From: Anaerotruncus sp. MC2020
GTDB lineage: Bacteria; Bacillota; Clostridia; Oscillospirales; Ruminococcaceae
DNA length: 64,000 nucleotides
Assembly (NCBI GenBank): GCA_000701945.1
Contig: KL370841.1
Location: 89,150 to 153,149, forward strand
Reading direction: 5' to 3'
The notes beneath the pieces were generated by a model, which saw only the letters and a program-made list of their open reading frames with translations, was not told the DNA's origin and searched no databases. The position numbers and the translations under genes are program-made. Within the stretch, counting starts at the first letter, position 1. Each line of letters opens with the position of its first letter. This document shows, one piece after another, positions 24,103-32,232 of the stretch.

Positions 24103-25261
24103 TGTCCCCGCCTCCTATGCCGATGAATTCGACGCCATGCGCGCCGTTTGCGATGTCAGTGTATATCTTTTCGATGTCAGCGGCGGAGATGTTGCGTCCG
24201 CCGAGACCGCCGATGTAGTTGCTGCCCCTGACCTCAACGCCCGCCTTTTTCAGCGCGGAGTTGACGTTCGTGAAGACCGTGCCCTCGTTGCCGAAGCTGA
24301 CGTCCTTCTCGAGAACTGCGTAAGCCTTCGCATTTCGCAGTATATCGGCGATTTCCTCGTTCGGGAACGGGCGCATATAGCGTATGCGGACAACTCCCGC
24401 CTTCACGCCGTTTTTGCGGAGCTTATCCGCTGTCTCGCGGCACAGACCCGCTATACTGCCGAGCGTGACGATGATGTAGTCGGCGTCGTCGGTGAGGTAG
24501 CTCTCTGTCAGACCCGTGTACAGCCTGCCGAACGTCTCAGCGAATGCCGCCTCAGTCTCGGCGATGACCTCCCGCGCCGCGAGCACTCCCTCATGCTCCT
24601 TGAACTTGAAGATGTAGTTGGTGTCGGGACCCGCCGAGAACGCCATATTTCGCGGATTCTCGAAGTCTATGCGGTTGTCGGTCTCATACGGCGGCAGGAA
24701 GCTGTCAGCCTGCTCGCGCGTGGGGATATCGACCGTCTCGTATGTATGCGTCAGGACGAAGCCGTCGAGATTCGCCATAAACGGCGTAGATACGCGCTTA
24801 TCCTCGGCTATCCTGTAGCTCATCAGCGCGAGGTCGAGAGCCTCCTGCGCGTTCTCGGCATAAGCCTGAATCCAGCCGCTGTCGAGCTGAGAGAGGCTGT
24901 CGCGCTGGTCGCCGTAGATATTCCACGGGAGCGCAGTCGAGCGGTCGGCGTTCATCATAACGATGGGGAAACGTCCGCCAGCCGCGTAATAGAGACATTC
25001 CGCCATGTAGAGCAGTCCCTGCGACGAGGTCGCCGTGAATGCGCGCGCACCTGCTGCACTTGCTCCGATAGCACATGAGAGCGCGGAATGCTCGGATTCA
25101 ACGTGTACGTACTCGGCGGTGAGACTGCCGTCCTCGACCATTTCCGAAAGCCGCTCAACAACGATAGTCTGCGGGGTTATCGGGTAGGCGGATATGACCT
25201 CGGGACGCGCGAGGCGTATGCCCTCGGCGAAAGCCTCGTTGCCTGACAAAAACTTCTTCAT
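24095..25261 (-). CDS. 2-oxoacid:ferredoxin oxidoreductase, alpha subunit
   Basis: 388 residues. The opening SGNEAFAEGIRLARPEVISAYPITPQT is the pyrimidine-binding domain of the alpha subunit, and ATSSQGLLYMAECLYYAAG is also characteristic. The ATG at 25261 overlaps the TGA of the delta gene, giving translational coupling. The longer frame to 25312 has no ribosome site and lies inside delta. Confidence 0.95.
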   Translation of the reverse strand: MKKFLSGNEAFAEGIRLARPEVISAYPITPQTIVVERLSEMVEDGSLTAEYVHVESEHSALSCAIGASAAGARAFTATSSQGLLYMAECLYYAAGGRFPIVMMNADRSTALPWNIYGDQRDSLSQLDSGWIQAYAENAQEALDLALMSYRIAEDKRVSTPFMANLDGFVLTHTYETVDIPTREQADSFLPPYETDNRIDFENPRNMAFSAGPDTNYIFKFKEHEGVLAAREVIAETEAAFAETFGRLYTGLTESYLTDDADYIIVTLGSIAGLCRETADKLRKNGVKAGVVRIRYMRPFPNEEIADILRNAKAYAVLEKDVSFGNEGTVFTNVNSALKKAGVEVRGSNYIGGLGGRNISAADIEKIYTDIANGAHGVEFIGIGGGDNG

Positions 25262-25551
25262 TTGCGCTCCGCCTCCATTCCGATTGCACCGATTCTGCAT
25301 ATTTTCGCGCATATTCCGCAGCCCTTGCAGAAGTCGTAGTCAATGACCGCCTTGCCGTCCTTTATCGCTATGACGCCGTCGGGACAGTAGAGGTAGCACT
25401 GCTCGCAGCCCACGCATTTTGCGCTGTTGATGACGGGGCGAATGCTCCGCCAGCCGCTGTTGACGGTGACGAGATAGCCCGCCTCAAACGACGTATTTTC
25501 GGGGACTTCCGCAAACGCGAAGTCCTTCTTCTCCCTGATATGCGGTCTCAC
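25258..25551 (-). CDS. 2-oxoacid:ferredoxin oxidoreductase, delta (ferredoxin) subunit
   Basis: 97 residues with two [4Fe-4S] clusters: CVGCEQCYLYCP and CKGCGICAKICR. It passes electrons from the TPP centre to free ferredoxin. GTG is the likely start at 25551, with GGAGG 7 bases upstream; it overlaps the gamma stop codon. Confidence 0.95.
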   Translation of the reverse strand: MRPHIREKKDFAFAEVPENTSFEAGYLVTVNSGWRSIRPVINSAKCVGCEQCYLYCPDGVIAIKDGKAVIDYDFCKGCGICAKICRIGAIGMEAERK

Positions 25552-26060
25552 CTCGACACCTCCTCTGCGGCTCTGAGGAGCGCGGCGATGTTGCGCTCCT
25601 GAATTTTCTGCGGCATATAGCCCTTTATAGCTTCAACTGCATTTTCCGCCGTGACAACTCCCGACAGACCGACGAGCAGTCCGAGCATGACGGTGTTGAC
25701 CGTGGGGAGCCTGTGCTCCGCCGCGATGCCCTCCGCATCGAAGGTGAGCGCTCCGTCTGCCGCGGACTTGGAGTTGACGATGATGCGTCCGCTGTCCTTG
25801 AGCAGTCCGCGCAGTGACGGGCTGTAGAGCGTATCGTCGAGCACGACGATGAAGTCCGCGTGCTCGGTCTGGCTCCTGTCGACAACAGGCTTTGTATCGA
25901 GCTTTGTGAACGCGCGCACGGGAGCTCCGCGGCGCTCGGGACCGAATGACGGGAACGCGAGCGCGTATCTGCCGCCGTCCGCGGTATATGCCGCTCCGAG
26001 GAGCTTTGCGGCGGTGAATGCGCCCTGTCCGCCGCGTCCGAGCCATAATATCTCAGTCAT
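25548..26060 (-). CDS. 2-oxoacid:ferredoxin oxidoreductase, gamma subunit
   Basis: 170 residues. LWLGRGGQGAFTAAKLLGAA and SFGPERRGAPVRAFTK are typical of the gamma subunit. First gene of the four-gene operon, 25 bases after the predicted transcript start, with AAGGAG upstream. Overlaps delta by 4 bases. Confidence 0.95.
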   Translation of the reverse strand: MTEILWLGRGGQGAFTAAKLLGAAYTADGGRYALAFPSFGPERRGAPVRAFTKLDTKPVVDRSQTEHADFIVVLDDTLYSPSLRGLLKDSGRIIVNSKSAADGALTFDAEGIAAEHRLPTVNTVMLGLLVGLSGVVTAENAVEAIKGYMPQKIQERNIAALLRAAEEVSR

Positions 26061-26091
26061 AATGATTCTCCTTATCGCTTGGTATAGGTAA

Positions 26092-26160
26092 ATTATACCC
26101 CCGTTACGCGCGGGTGTCCAATACCATAGTTCTATGGTAGGTTATAGGTGCTGACTATAT
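26092..26160 (-). promoter_or_regulatory. Oxidoreductase operon promoter with LysR-type operator
   Basis: -10 TATAAT (26092-26097), N18, -35 TTGGAC (26116-26121). The perfect palindrome TACCATAG-TT-CTATGGTA (26122-26139) abuts the -35. The distal site TTATAGG-N8-TATAT (26142-26160) is centred 59 bp from the -10 and overlaps the last codons of the LysR gene, which lies directly upstream in the same orientation. Confidence 0.82.
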
Positions 26161-27063
26161 GTTGAGGTAGGCTTTTATCTCCTTGATGTATATCTCAGCC
26201 ATTTCGCTGAGTATCACGTTTTTCAGCGTGATATAGCCTATCTCCATTATCTCGTCGGAGTCGTCCTCGAAGGGCACGGCGATGTAGTCCGAGCCGTTGA
26301 GCTCCTCGCAGATGATGCCCGAGCACAGCGTGTAGCCGTTCAGTCCTATCATGAGGTTGAGCATCGTCGCGCGGTCGTTAGCCTTGATAGTACGCTGATA
26401 GTCGGCAGTGCTGAGGAGCTCCTCCGCGAGGTAGAAGGTGCTGTTGTCGCCCTGCTCGAACGAGAGGCAGGGGTAGTCCGCGAGCTGCTCAAAGGTTATC
26501 TTCTTCTCATTTGCGAGCGGGTGACCCTTCCACAGGTAGACGTAGGGCTTGCACTTCGTCAGCGTGTGGAACTCCAGTCCGCTCGAGTGCAGGAGCTTCG
26601 TTATCGACTTGCGGTTGAAGTCGTTGAGGTAGATTATGCCTATCTCGCTGCGGAGAGTCGCGACGTCGCTGATGACCTCGGCGGTCTTTGTCTCGCGGAC
26701 TGCGAACTCGTACTCGGCGGTGTCGAACTTCTTGACCATTTCAACGAACGCCTTGACCGCGAAGGAGTAGTGCTGCGTGGAGACGCCGAACTTCTTCTTG
26801 ACATTGCCCTTGCCGATGTACTTCTCGGCGAGGACGTCGAACTGTCCGACCACCTGCCGCGCGTATTGCAGGAACTCCGCGCCGTCGTTGGTGAGCGTGA
26901 CGCCACGACCGCTGCGGTTGAAAATCTTAATGCCTATCTCGCGCTCGAGCTCCTGTACCGACGCAGACAGCGACGGCTGCGAGACGTAGAGCTGCTCCGC
27001 TGCTTTGTTCATGGAGCTCGTCTCGGAGATAGCGAGTATGTATTTGAGCTGCTGTAGTGTCAT
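26155..27063 (-). CDS. LysR-family regulator beside the oxidoreductase operon
   Basis: 302 residues. The winged helix-turn-helix (LQQLKYILAISETSSMNKAAEQLYVSQPSLSASVQELE) is followed by an effector domain (about 90-295) with STQHYSFAVKAFVEMVKKF and SFEQGDNSTFY, an arrangement seen in a Firmicute LysR group often placed near sulfur or amino-acid genes (recollection, not searched). It lies between the oxidoreductase operon and the cysteine genes. It is the best candidate to bind the conserved operators at 22830, 26142, 34406 and possibly 30924. GAGG precedes the ATG. Confidence 0.93.
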   Translation of the reverse strand: MTLQQLKYILAISETSSMNKAAEQLYVSQPSLSASVQELEREIGIKIFNRSGRGVTLTNDGAEFLQYARQVVGQFDVLAEKYIGKGNVKKKFGVSTQHYSFAVKAFVEMVKKFDTAEYEFAVRETKTAEVISDVATLRSEIGIIYLNDFNRKSITKLLHSSGLEFHTLTKCKPYVYLWKGHPLANEKKITFEQLADYPCLSFEQGDNSTFYLAEELLSTADYQRTIKANDRATMLNLMIGLNGYTLCSGIICEELNGSDYIAVPFEDDSDEIMEIGYITLKNVILSEMAEIYIKEIKAYLNI

Positions 27064-27100
27064 AGTTTACCTCACATTCTTTGGTCGGGGTGGGAAAAAT

Positions 27101-27313
27101 GCCGCGCGGAGATTGCTTCCGCTTTGAATAAAGTTGAACGCGAAACCGAAAGTTTCGCTCAAGCCTTTTCAAAGGCTTGCGGGTCGAGGGCAGCTGAACA
27201 GCCCGTCCCCTCTGTCGCTTCGCGACATCTCCCCACACTGTGGGGAGTCACCCCGCAGGTTCCAAGGACGGCGTCCTTGGCGGGTTCCAAGGGCAGCGCC
27301 CTTGGTCGCCGTC
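27101..27313. repeat. Composite hairpin repeat, copy B
   Basis: Starts GCCGCGCGGAGAT and contains CCGAAAGTTTCGCTCAAGCC, CTGTCGCTTCGCGACA, CCCCACACTGTGGGG, CCAAGGACGGCGTCCTTGG and CCAAGGGCAGCGCCCTTGG. Same family as 22863-23043 and 39702-39912, with modules in a different order and number. Confidence 0.8.
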
Positions 27314-27407
27314 TATGACGGCGAAACATTCACTTATATACAGAATCTGCCCTTCGCAAACAATCCAGTGAATTGTTTGCGAACGAGATAATCACCTTTT
27401 TTCGTGT

Positions 27408-27507
27408 GGGACGTCGAGGACGCCGTCCCCTACAGATTTTTCGTATATTGCGGGCGGATGATATCCGCCCCTACTGGGCGGAACGCCGAGGGCGGCGTTC
27501 CCTACAA
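27408..27507. repeat. Three short hairpin repeats of the CCCTAC family
   Basis: GGGACG..CGTCCC-CTACA (27408-27434), GGGCGGAT..ATCCGCCC-CTAC (27450-27474) and GGAACGCC-GAGG-GCGTTCC-CTACAA (27478-27507). Stem sequences differ but the CCCTAC flank is constant. They fill the rest of the gap before cysK, where no gene is seen. Confidence 0.7.
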
Positions 27508-27545
27508 TGCGTCGCTATAGGTTATTTGTTTATTGGCGGGCTGAT

Positions 27546-28457
27546 TTAATCGTAAAGCCCCGTGCTGAAATAGCGGTCGCCGCGGTCGGGGAAGACCGTC
27601 ACGATGTTGCCCTTTGCGCCGCTCTCGACGAGCTTGAGCACCGCCGCCATAGCCGCTCCCGAGGACGAGCCTGCGATAATGCCCTCGGTCTTCGCGAGAA
27701 GCCGCGCTGTGCTGAACGCCTCATCGTCGTTCATCTTGATGACGCCGTCAACGAGCGACATATCCATAGTCTCGGCGATGAAATCGTTGCCGATGCCCTC
27801 GATATTGTAGTCGGAGTGCTCGCCGCCGCCCATAGTCGAGCCGACGGGGTCAGCGAGTATGCCCTTCGCAGTCGGCACGCGCTCCTTTATATAGCGGAGA
27901 ATGCCCGTGTAGGTGCCGCCGCTTCCCGCTCCCGCAACGACATAGTCGATGTGACCGTCGAGAGCCTCGTATATCTCGCGTCCCGTAGTCTCATAGTGGG
28001 CGAGCGGATTGCTCTGATTCTTGAACTGCTCCAGCGAGATGGAATCGGGTATCTGCGCCTTTATCTCCTCCGCCTTTGCGACAGCTCCGAGCATTCCCTT
28101 CTCGCGTGGAGTGTTGATGACCTCTGCACCGAGAGCACGCAGCAGAGCCTGCTTTTCAGCCGAGAACTTAGTCGGGACAACAAAGATTATGCGGTAACCG
28201 CGGTTGAGCGCCGCGAAGGCTATGCCAAGCCCCGTATTGCCCGCAGTCGCCTCTACGATAGTGCCGCCCTTTTTCAGCAAGCCGCGCTTCTCTGCGTCGT
28301 TGAGCATATACAGTCCCGTGCGGTCTTTGACGCTTCCCGACGGATTCCACAGCTCCAGCTTCGCGAACACGTTCACGCCTTCATTCTGTACGATATTTCC
28401 GAGTCTCACCAGCGGCGTACTGCCGATGAGCGCCTGCATCGAATCATAGTAGTTCAT
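27546..28457 (-). CDS. cysK: Cysteine synthase family protein (CysK/MccA)
   Basis: 303-residue PLP enzyme, fold-type II. LWNPSGSVKDRTGLYML carries the PLP lysine; EATAGNTGLGIAFAA and GAGSGGTYTGILRYI bind substrate and phosphate. It makes cysteine from O-acetylserine and sulfide, or cystathionine from O-acetylserine and homocysteine if MccA-like. The stop of the upstream metB/mccB-like gene overlaps this ATG (TGATG), with GGAGG 7 bases before it. The pairing with that gene resembles the mccA-mccB reverse transsulfuration unit of Bacillus. Confidence 0.93.
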   Translation of the reverse strand: MNYYDSMQALIGSTPLVRLGNIVQNEGVNVFAKLELWNPSGSVKDRTGLYMLNDAEKRGLLKKGGTIVEATAGNTGLGIAFAALNRGYRIIFVVPTKFSAEKQALLRALGAEVINTPREKGMLGAVAKAEEIKAQIPDSISLEQFKNQSNPLAHYETTGREIYEALDGHIDYVVAGAGSGGTYTGILRYIKERVPTAKGILADPVGSTMGGGEHSDYNIEGIGNDFIAETMDMSLVDGVIKMNDDEAFSTARLLAKTEGIIAGSSSGAAMAAVLKLVESGAKGNIVTVFPDRGDRYFSTGLYD

Positions 28458-29614
28458 CACTTTACCTCCGCTTTCTCAATAGCCTGCGCGATGTCCGCGA
28501 GAATGTCGTCAATGCTCTCAATGCCCACCGACAGGCGGATGAGTCCGTCCGTGATGCCGACCTTTTTGCGGATATCAGCGGGAATAGAGGCGTGAGTCAT
28601 CGTTGCGGGGTGGCATACGAGGGACTCCACGCCACCGAGGCTCTCCGCGAGCGAAACGAGCTCGAGGCTCTCGAAGAAGCGGCGGATATTGTAATTCTCA
28701 CGGAGCTCGAACGATATCATTGCACCGCCGTTTTTCGCCTGTCTGCGGTTGACCTCATAGCCCTGACTGCTCTCAAGCCCTGGGTAGTAGACGTTCTTGA
28801 CCGCCTTGTGCGCGGCGAGGAATTCAGCCGCTTTCTGCGCATTCTCGACGTGTCTGTCCATGCGCACCGCGAGCGTCTTTATGCCGCGTATGAGCAGGAA
28901 CGAGTCAAACGGTCCGAGGACTCCGCCCGTGGAATTCTGAATGAAGGCAATCTTGTCGGCGAGCTCCTTCGTGCTGACTACGGCAAGTCCCGCGACGACG
29001 TCGCTGTGACCGCCGAGGTACTTCGTCGCGCTGTACACGACGATGTCCGCACCGAGCGCGAGGGGCTTCTGCAAATAGGGAGTCATGAAGGTGTTGTCCA
29101 CGATGACGAGCAGACCGTGCCTGTGCGAGACGTCCGCTATCGCTCTGATATCGGTGACTGTCATCAGCGGATTTGCGGGGCTCTCGATGACGACAGCCTT
29201 CACGTCGTCGGTTATCTGGCTCTCGTAGGCGGCGGGGTCAGTCGTATCGGCAATGGTGTATGTGAAGCCGAAGTGGTCGAATACCTTGTCGAGGAGGCGG
29301 AATGTGCCGCCGTAGACGTTGCTCGAGATGAGCACGCGGTCGCCGCTGTGGAGGAGGCTGAGCACTGCTGTCAGAGCCGCCATGCCCGAGCCGAATGCGA
29401 AGCCCGCGACGCCGCCGTCGAGGTCGTTTATCAGCGCTTCGAGCGCCTCGCGGGTGGGATTGCCTGTGCGCGAATACTCGTAGCCGCGCATCTTGCCGAG
29501 ACCATCCTGCTTGTAGGTCGAGGTCTGGTATATCGGGATATTGACTGCGCCCGTGCGCTCGTCAATGGAAATTCCGCCGTGTATAAGTGCTGTTTCTGTA
29601 TTATTATAGCTCAT
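28457..29614 (-). CDS. Cys/Met-metabolism PLP lyase/synthase (MetB/MccB type)
   Basis: 385 residues. YEYSRTGNPTREALE, FGSGMAALTAVL, DNTFMTPYLQKPLALGADIVVYSATKYLGGHSD (PLP lysine in SATK) and the C-terminal SLGGVESL are hallmarks of the cystathionine gamma-synthase/gamma-lyase family. Sequence alone does not separate synthase, gamma-lyase and beta-lyase; the neighbouring cysK and methyltransferase favour reverse transsulfuration, which would release 2-oxobutyrate. AAGGAG precedes the ATG. A 117-bp structured repeat lies in the transcript just upstream. Confidence 0.9.
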   Translation of the reverse strand: MSYNNTETALIHGGISIDERTGAVNIPIYQTSTYKQDGLGKMRGYEYSRTGNPTREALEALINDLDGGVAGFAFGSGMAALTAVLSLLHSGDRVLISSNVYGGTFRLLDKVFDHFGFTYTIADTTDPAAYESQITDDVKAVVIESPANPLMTVTDIRAIADVSHRHGLLVIVDNTFMTPYLQKPLALGADIVVYSATKYLGGHSDVVAGLAVVSTKELADKIAFIQNSTGGVLGPFDSFLLIRGIKTLAVRMDRHVENAQKAAEFLAAHKAVKNVYYPGLESSQGYEVNRRQAKNGGAMISFELRENYNIRRFFESLELVSLAESLGGVESLVCHPATMTHASIPADIRKKVGITDGLIRLSVGIESIDDILADIAQAIEKAEVK

Positions 29615-29639
29615 AATTATTCTCCTTTTGTATTGAGAC

Positions 29640-29756
29640 GTTAGCCTTTAGCCCTTAGCCGTTAGCTAATAGTATCGCCTGACGGCGATATTTTCAGATT
29701 TGTCCGCGTCTGCGGACACCGCAAGCTAATGGCTGATGGCTGATAGCTAATGGCTT
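29640..29756. repeat. TTAGCC-arm structured element, copy 1
   Basis: About 117 bp. Terminal arms are built of degenerate TTAGCC / GGCTAA hexamers in inverted orientation. Inside are two perfect hairpins, ATCGCC-TGAC-GGCGAT and TGTCCGC-GTCT-GCGGACA. A second copy at 47811-47925 keeps both stems while loop bases differ (GTAA instead of GTCT). Both copies are transcribed just ahead of a minus-strand start codon. Confidence 0.8.
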
Positions 29757-30652
29757 TATTCGTAATCGTAGCCTGCGGTGTAGGATGCCGATATCAGGCT
29801 CACATTTTCAAATGCTCTCATGCCGTCTGCTCTGCCGTCGAAGTATTCCTTCTGCACCTTCGCGGGCGGCATATACGTATCTATCTGGAAGCCGAGCGAG
29901 TACAGCGCACGCGATACCTCGTTGTAGTCGAAGCCGCCGCGCATCACCTCGCCGAGCTGTGCCGTTATCTCCTCGAGCTGTGTGACTCTCTGCGGGAAAT
30001 CGCCCGTCTTTATCGGGTAGTCGAATACGACCTCGCTCCCGAGCGATGACAGCTCCGACATCTGCCTCAGCGTATCTGTGAAGACGTCGAGCGTGAGGTA
30101 GTATGACACGCCGAGAATGCTGAAAAACGTCTTTTTTGTCGGGTCGAAGCCCGCCGCGATGAGCTTGTCGCACATTCGCTCCTTCTCGAAGTCGACGGGT
30201 ACAAAGTGGACGTTTTTGCGGATATTCCACTCGAGCTCGCGTATCTTTTCGAGCTTGTAGCGCTGAGTGTCGGGGTGGTCTATCTCGAAGACCTCGATGT
30301 TGTCGTTCGCATTGCGAAACGAAAATGTGTCCGAGCCCGCGCCGCATATCACGTACTGTATCTTCCCGTTTTCAGCGGCAAAGTCCGCGAGCCTGACCTC
30401 GTTGAAGTGTATCCTCGACAGCGGTATCGGAGCGAAATACTCGTTTATCAGGAGCTCCGTCTCCTCGCGGGAGAGCCGCTCCGAGCCGCCGAGCTCGTTG
30501 CTGATGAGCTCGTATATGCTGTCGTACTCCTCCCTGCCCATGAAGTCGTAGGCGAGGTAGTCGTCGAATATCTTCTCGCGTGACCTGTTCGAGTGCCATG
30601 CCCTCACGAATGCGCATATCTTAGCCGTTACGCTTTCTCTTTCATTGACCAT
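29756..30652 (-). CDS. LCMT-like SAM-dependent methyltransferase
   Basis: 298 residues. ICGAGSDTFSFR (SAM loop), FEIDHPDTQRYKLEKI and FVPVDFEKE match the leucine carboxyl methyltransferase / PPM-like class I family. The substrate is unknown. First full-size gene of the sulfur operon, behind the leader peptide and attenuator. B. subtilis also begins its mccAB operon with a SAM methyltransferase (yrrT), but of a different subfamily, so only the operon logic is similar. Confidence 0.9.
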   Translation of the reverse strand: MVNERESVTAKICAFVRAWHSNRSREKIFDDYLAYDFMGREEYDSIYELISNELGGSERLSREETELLINEYFAPIPLSRIHFNEVRLADFAAENGKIQYVICGAGSDTFSFRNANDNIEVFEIDHPDTQRYKLEKIRELEWNIRKNVHFVPVDFEKERMCDKLIAAGFDPTKKTFFSILGVSYYLTLDVFTDTLRQMSELSSLGSEVVFDYPIKTGDFPQRVTQLEEITAQLGEVMRGGFDYNEVSRALYSLGFQIDTYMPPAKVQKEYFDGRADGMRAFENVSLISASYTAGYDYE

Positions 30653-30671
30653 AGAAACTTATCCCTTCCAT

Positions 30672-30698
30672 AAAAAAATGCGCAGAACGCTTACGCAT
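30672..30698 (-). terminator. Attenuator-type terminator ahead of the methyltransferase gene
   Basis: On the minus strand ATGCG, an 11-base loop, CGCAT, then seven T (30672-30678), ending about 20 bases before the methyltransferase start. It lies between a Cys-rich leader peptide and the first structural gene, the layout of a transcription attenuator. The stem is short, so its strength is uncertain. Confidence 0.6.
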
Positions 30699-30727
30699 CC
30701 CACGCATAAAGGTATACTCGGTGACGT

Positions 30728-30820
30728 TCAGGAGAAGTCGCAACATCGCTGAGCACAAGCGCGCAGAACACGTATCTTAGCCATATTACACATACAACAC
30801 CACATCATATTTGCTCTCAT
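30728..30820 (-). CDS. Cys/Met-rich leader peptide
   Basis: 30-residue open frame beginning MRANMMWCCMCNM and ending AQRCCDFS. It holds six Cys (positions 8, 9, 11, 22, 26, 27) and five Met, 11 sulfur residues of 30. GAAAGGA lies about 9 bases before the ATG, and a consensus promoter starts the transcript about 42 bases upstream. A terminator hairpin follows the TGA, and then come sulfur-amino-acid genes. This is the expected arrangement for ribosome-mediated attenuation that senses charged Cys- or Met-tRNA. Not recognised from any named family. Confidence 0.78.
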   Translation of the reverse strand: MRANMMWCCMCNMAKIRVLRACAQRCCDFS

Positions 30821-30868
30821 GTTCAGCACTTCCTTTCTATTCATTGTATTCCTATCGGAACTGTATGT

Positions 30869-30942
30869 ATTATAGCATTTCCCTATTGAAATGTCAATAG
30901 CCTACAACTATATTCGGCGATAGTTATAGAAATTCCCTATAA
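30869..30942 (-). promoter_or_regulatory. Sulfur operon promoter with two LysR-type sites
   Basis: TTGACA (minus, 30892-30897), N17, TATAAT (30869-30874): full consensus. Two sites of the form TTATAG-N7-CTATAA (30924-30942) and TTATAG-N7-CTATTG (30870-30888) lie 54 bp apart, about five helical turns. The upstream one is near -71, where LysR regulators usually bind; the other overlaps the promoter spacer. Confidence 0.75.
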
Positions 30943-31033
30943 TTTACATAGACTTTGTAAAAATATGCAAAACCATGCGGGGGCAAGTTCCGCCCGACCG
31001 CAATTTTACGCCATTTCACATTTTGGGCGTTCC

Positions 31034-31213
31034 AAACTATGACGTAACGTCATGGTTGCAGAACGAAAAAATTCTCCGCGGAACGCCGAGGGCGGCGTTC
31101 CCTACAAATAATAATGAGAAATACCCGAATTGTAGGGGCTGATGCCCACATCAGCCCGCAGAAAAAAGACTGTGTCATTTTTTAAAGTCAAGCTATGACG
31201 TAACGTCAGGGTT
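31034..31213. repeat. Two TGACGTAACGTCA palindromes and CCCTAC hairpins
   Basis: AACTATGACGT-A-ACGTCATGGTT (31034-31056) and CTATGACGT-A-ACGTCAGGG (31191-31213 region) are inverted repeats related to 2804-2828. Between them are GGAACGCC-GAGG-GCGTTCC-CTACAA (31079-31107) and TGTAGGGGCTGATG..CATCAGCCC (31131-31158). No gene is seen in 30943-31311. Confidence 0.65.
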
Positions 31214-31311
31214 ATAGACAGTCTATCATTTTTGTTCACGCAAAAATAAAGAAGCCAAAAATCCTTATGCAGATTTTTGGCTTCGCTTACACATTCGTAT
31301 ATACATTCGTA

Positions 31312-32232
31312 TCATCTTTTCCACCTCAGCAGATGTGACTGCAATTTGTTGAACAGGAATGTCACGGCGATTACTACAATGCCGATAACGAGCAGTCCTG
31401 TAATGGTTCGTGTGTAGTCTCCGAAATCGGAGTAGTATTTTACGTAGTAGCCCATTCCGTCGCGGGCACCTATCATCTCCGCAGATGTGAGAAGTATGAA
31501 CGATACGCTCAGTCCCTGATTGCAGCCGAGGAATATCTGCTGTAATGACGCGGGAAGAATAACGCTGAACAGCATCTCGGGCTTGCTGACGTTGAGCACC
31601 TTCGCGGAGTCGATTATCCTCTTGTCCACGCCGAGCACGCCGCTCATCGTTCCTGCAAATACAGGCCAGAACGTTGCGAGGAAAATTACGAATACCGACA
31701 CGGATTTGAACGTCGGGAGAAGTGCGATACCGTAGGGGATATAGACTATCGGAGGTATCGAGCTGAAAAACTTTGTTATGTAGGTCGCGGCACTGCCTAT
31801 TCTTGCGCTCCAGCCGATGAAAAGTCCGAGCGGGACTGCGACTGCTACCGCGATGAGGAAGCCTGCCAGCGTTGTGCCGAGCGAGCTGCCGATGTTGATG
31901 AGTATCTGCTGTTTGTCCTCCGCGAACTGGTGTATCACCTCGCCGGGAGCGGGGAAGAGCAGCGGATTGAGTACGTTGAATTTTGCCGTCGCGAGCGACC
32001 ATACGCCGAGCAGCACGTAGATAAAGCCCACGATATCGAGCAGCAGAGCAAGTCCCTGCTCCTTCTTTATAAATGTTGAGGCAATAAACGCGATGAGCTC
32101 CAAGCCTGCCGCAAAGGCGATGAGTGCGCCTGTGAAAGTAGGATTCGTCGATTTGTCGGGTATGAGCTGTATCAGCAGCAATACAATGAACAGCAGATGC
32201 GTCACGCGGAGATATCGCTTTTTCGTCGTCAT
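31312..32232 (-). CDS. NitT/TauT-type ABC transporter permease
   Basis: 306 residues, about seven transmembrane segments, longer at the N-terminus than usual (three extra segments in the first 85 residues). The EAA-like loop (LNVSKPEMLFSVILPASLQQIFLGCNQGLSVSF) fits the SsuC/TauC family. It forms an importer with the ATPase and lipoprotein encoded upstream; start codons overlap by 4 bases. Substrate could be a sulfonate, another organosulfur compound or an organic acid. Confidence 0.92.
   Translation of the reverse strand: MTTKKRYLRVTHLLFIVLLLIQLIPDKSTNPTFTGALIAFAAGLELIAFIASTFIKKEQGLALLLDIVGFIYVLLGVWSLATAKFNVLNPLLFPAPGEVIHQFAEDKQQILINIGSSLGTTLAGFLIAVAVAVPLGLFIGWSARIGSAATYITKFFSSIPPIVYIPYGIALLPTFKSVSVFVIFLATFWPVFAGTMSGVLGVDKRIIDSAKVLNVSKPEMLFSVILPASLQQIFLGCNQGLSVSFILLTSAEMIGARDGMGYYVKYYSDFGDYTRTITGLLVIGIVVIAVTFLFNKLQSHLLRWKR

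Noticed and set aside
27124-27391. ORFs in composite repeat B
   Set aside because: Frames run through palindromic modules shared in different order with copies A and C, so coding is unlikely.
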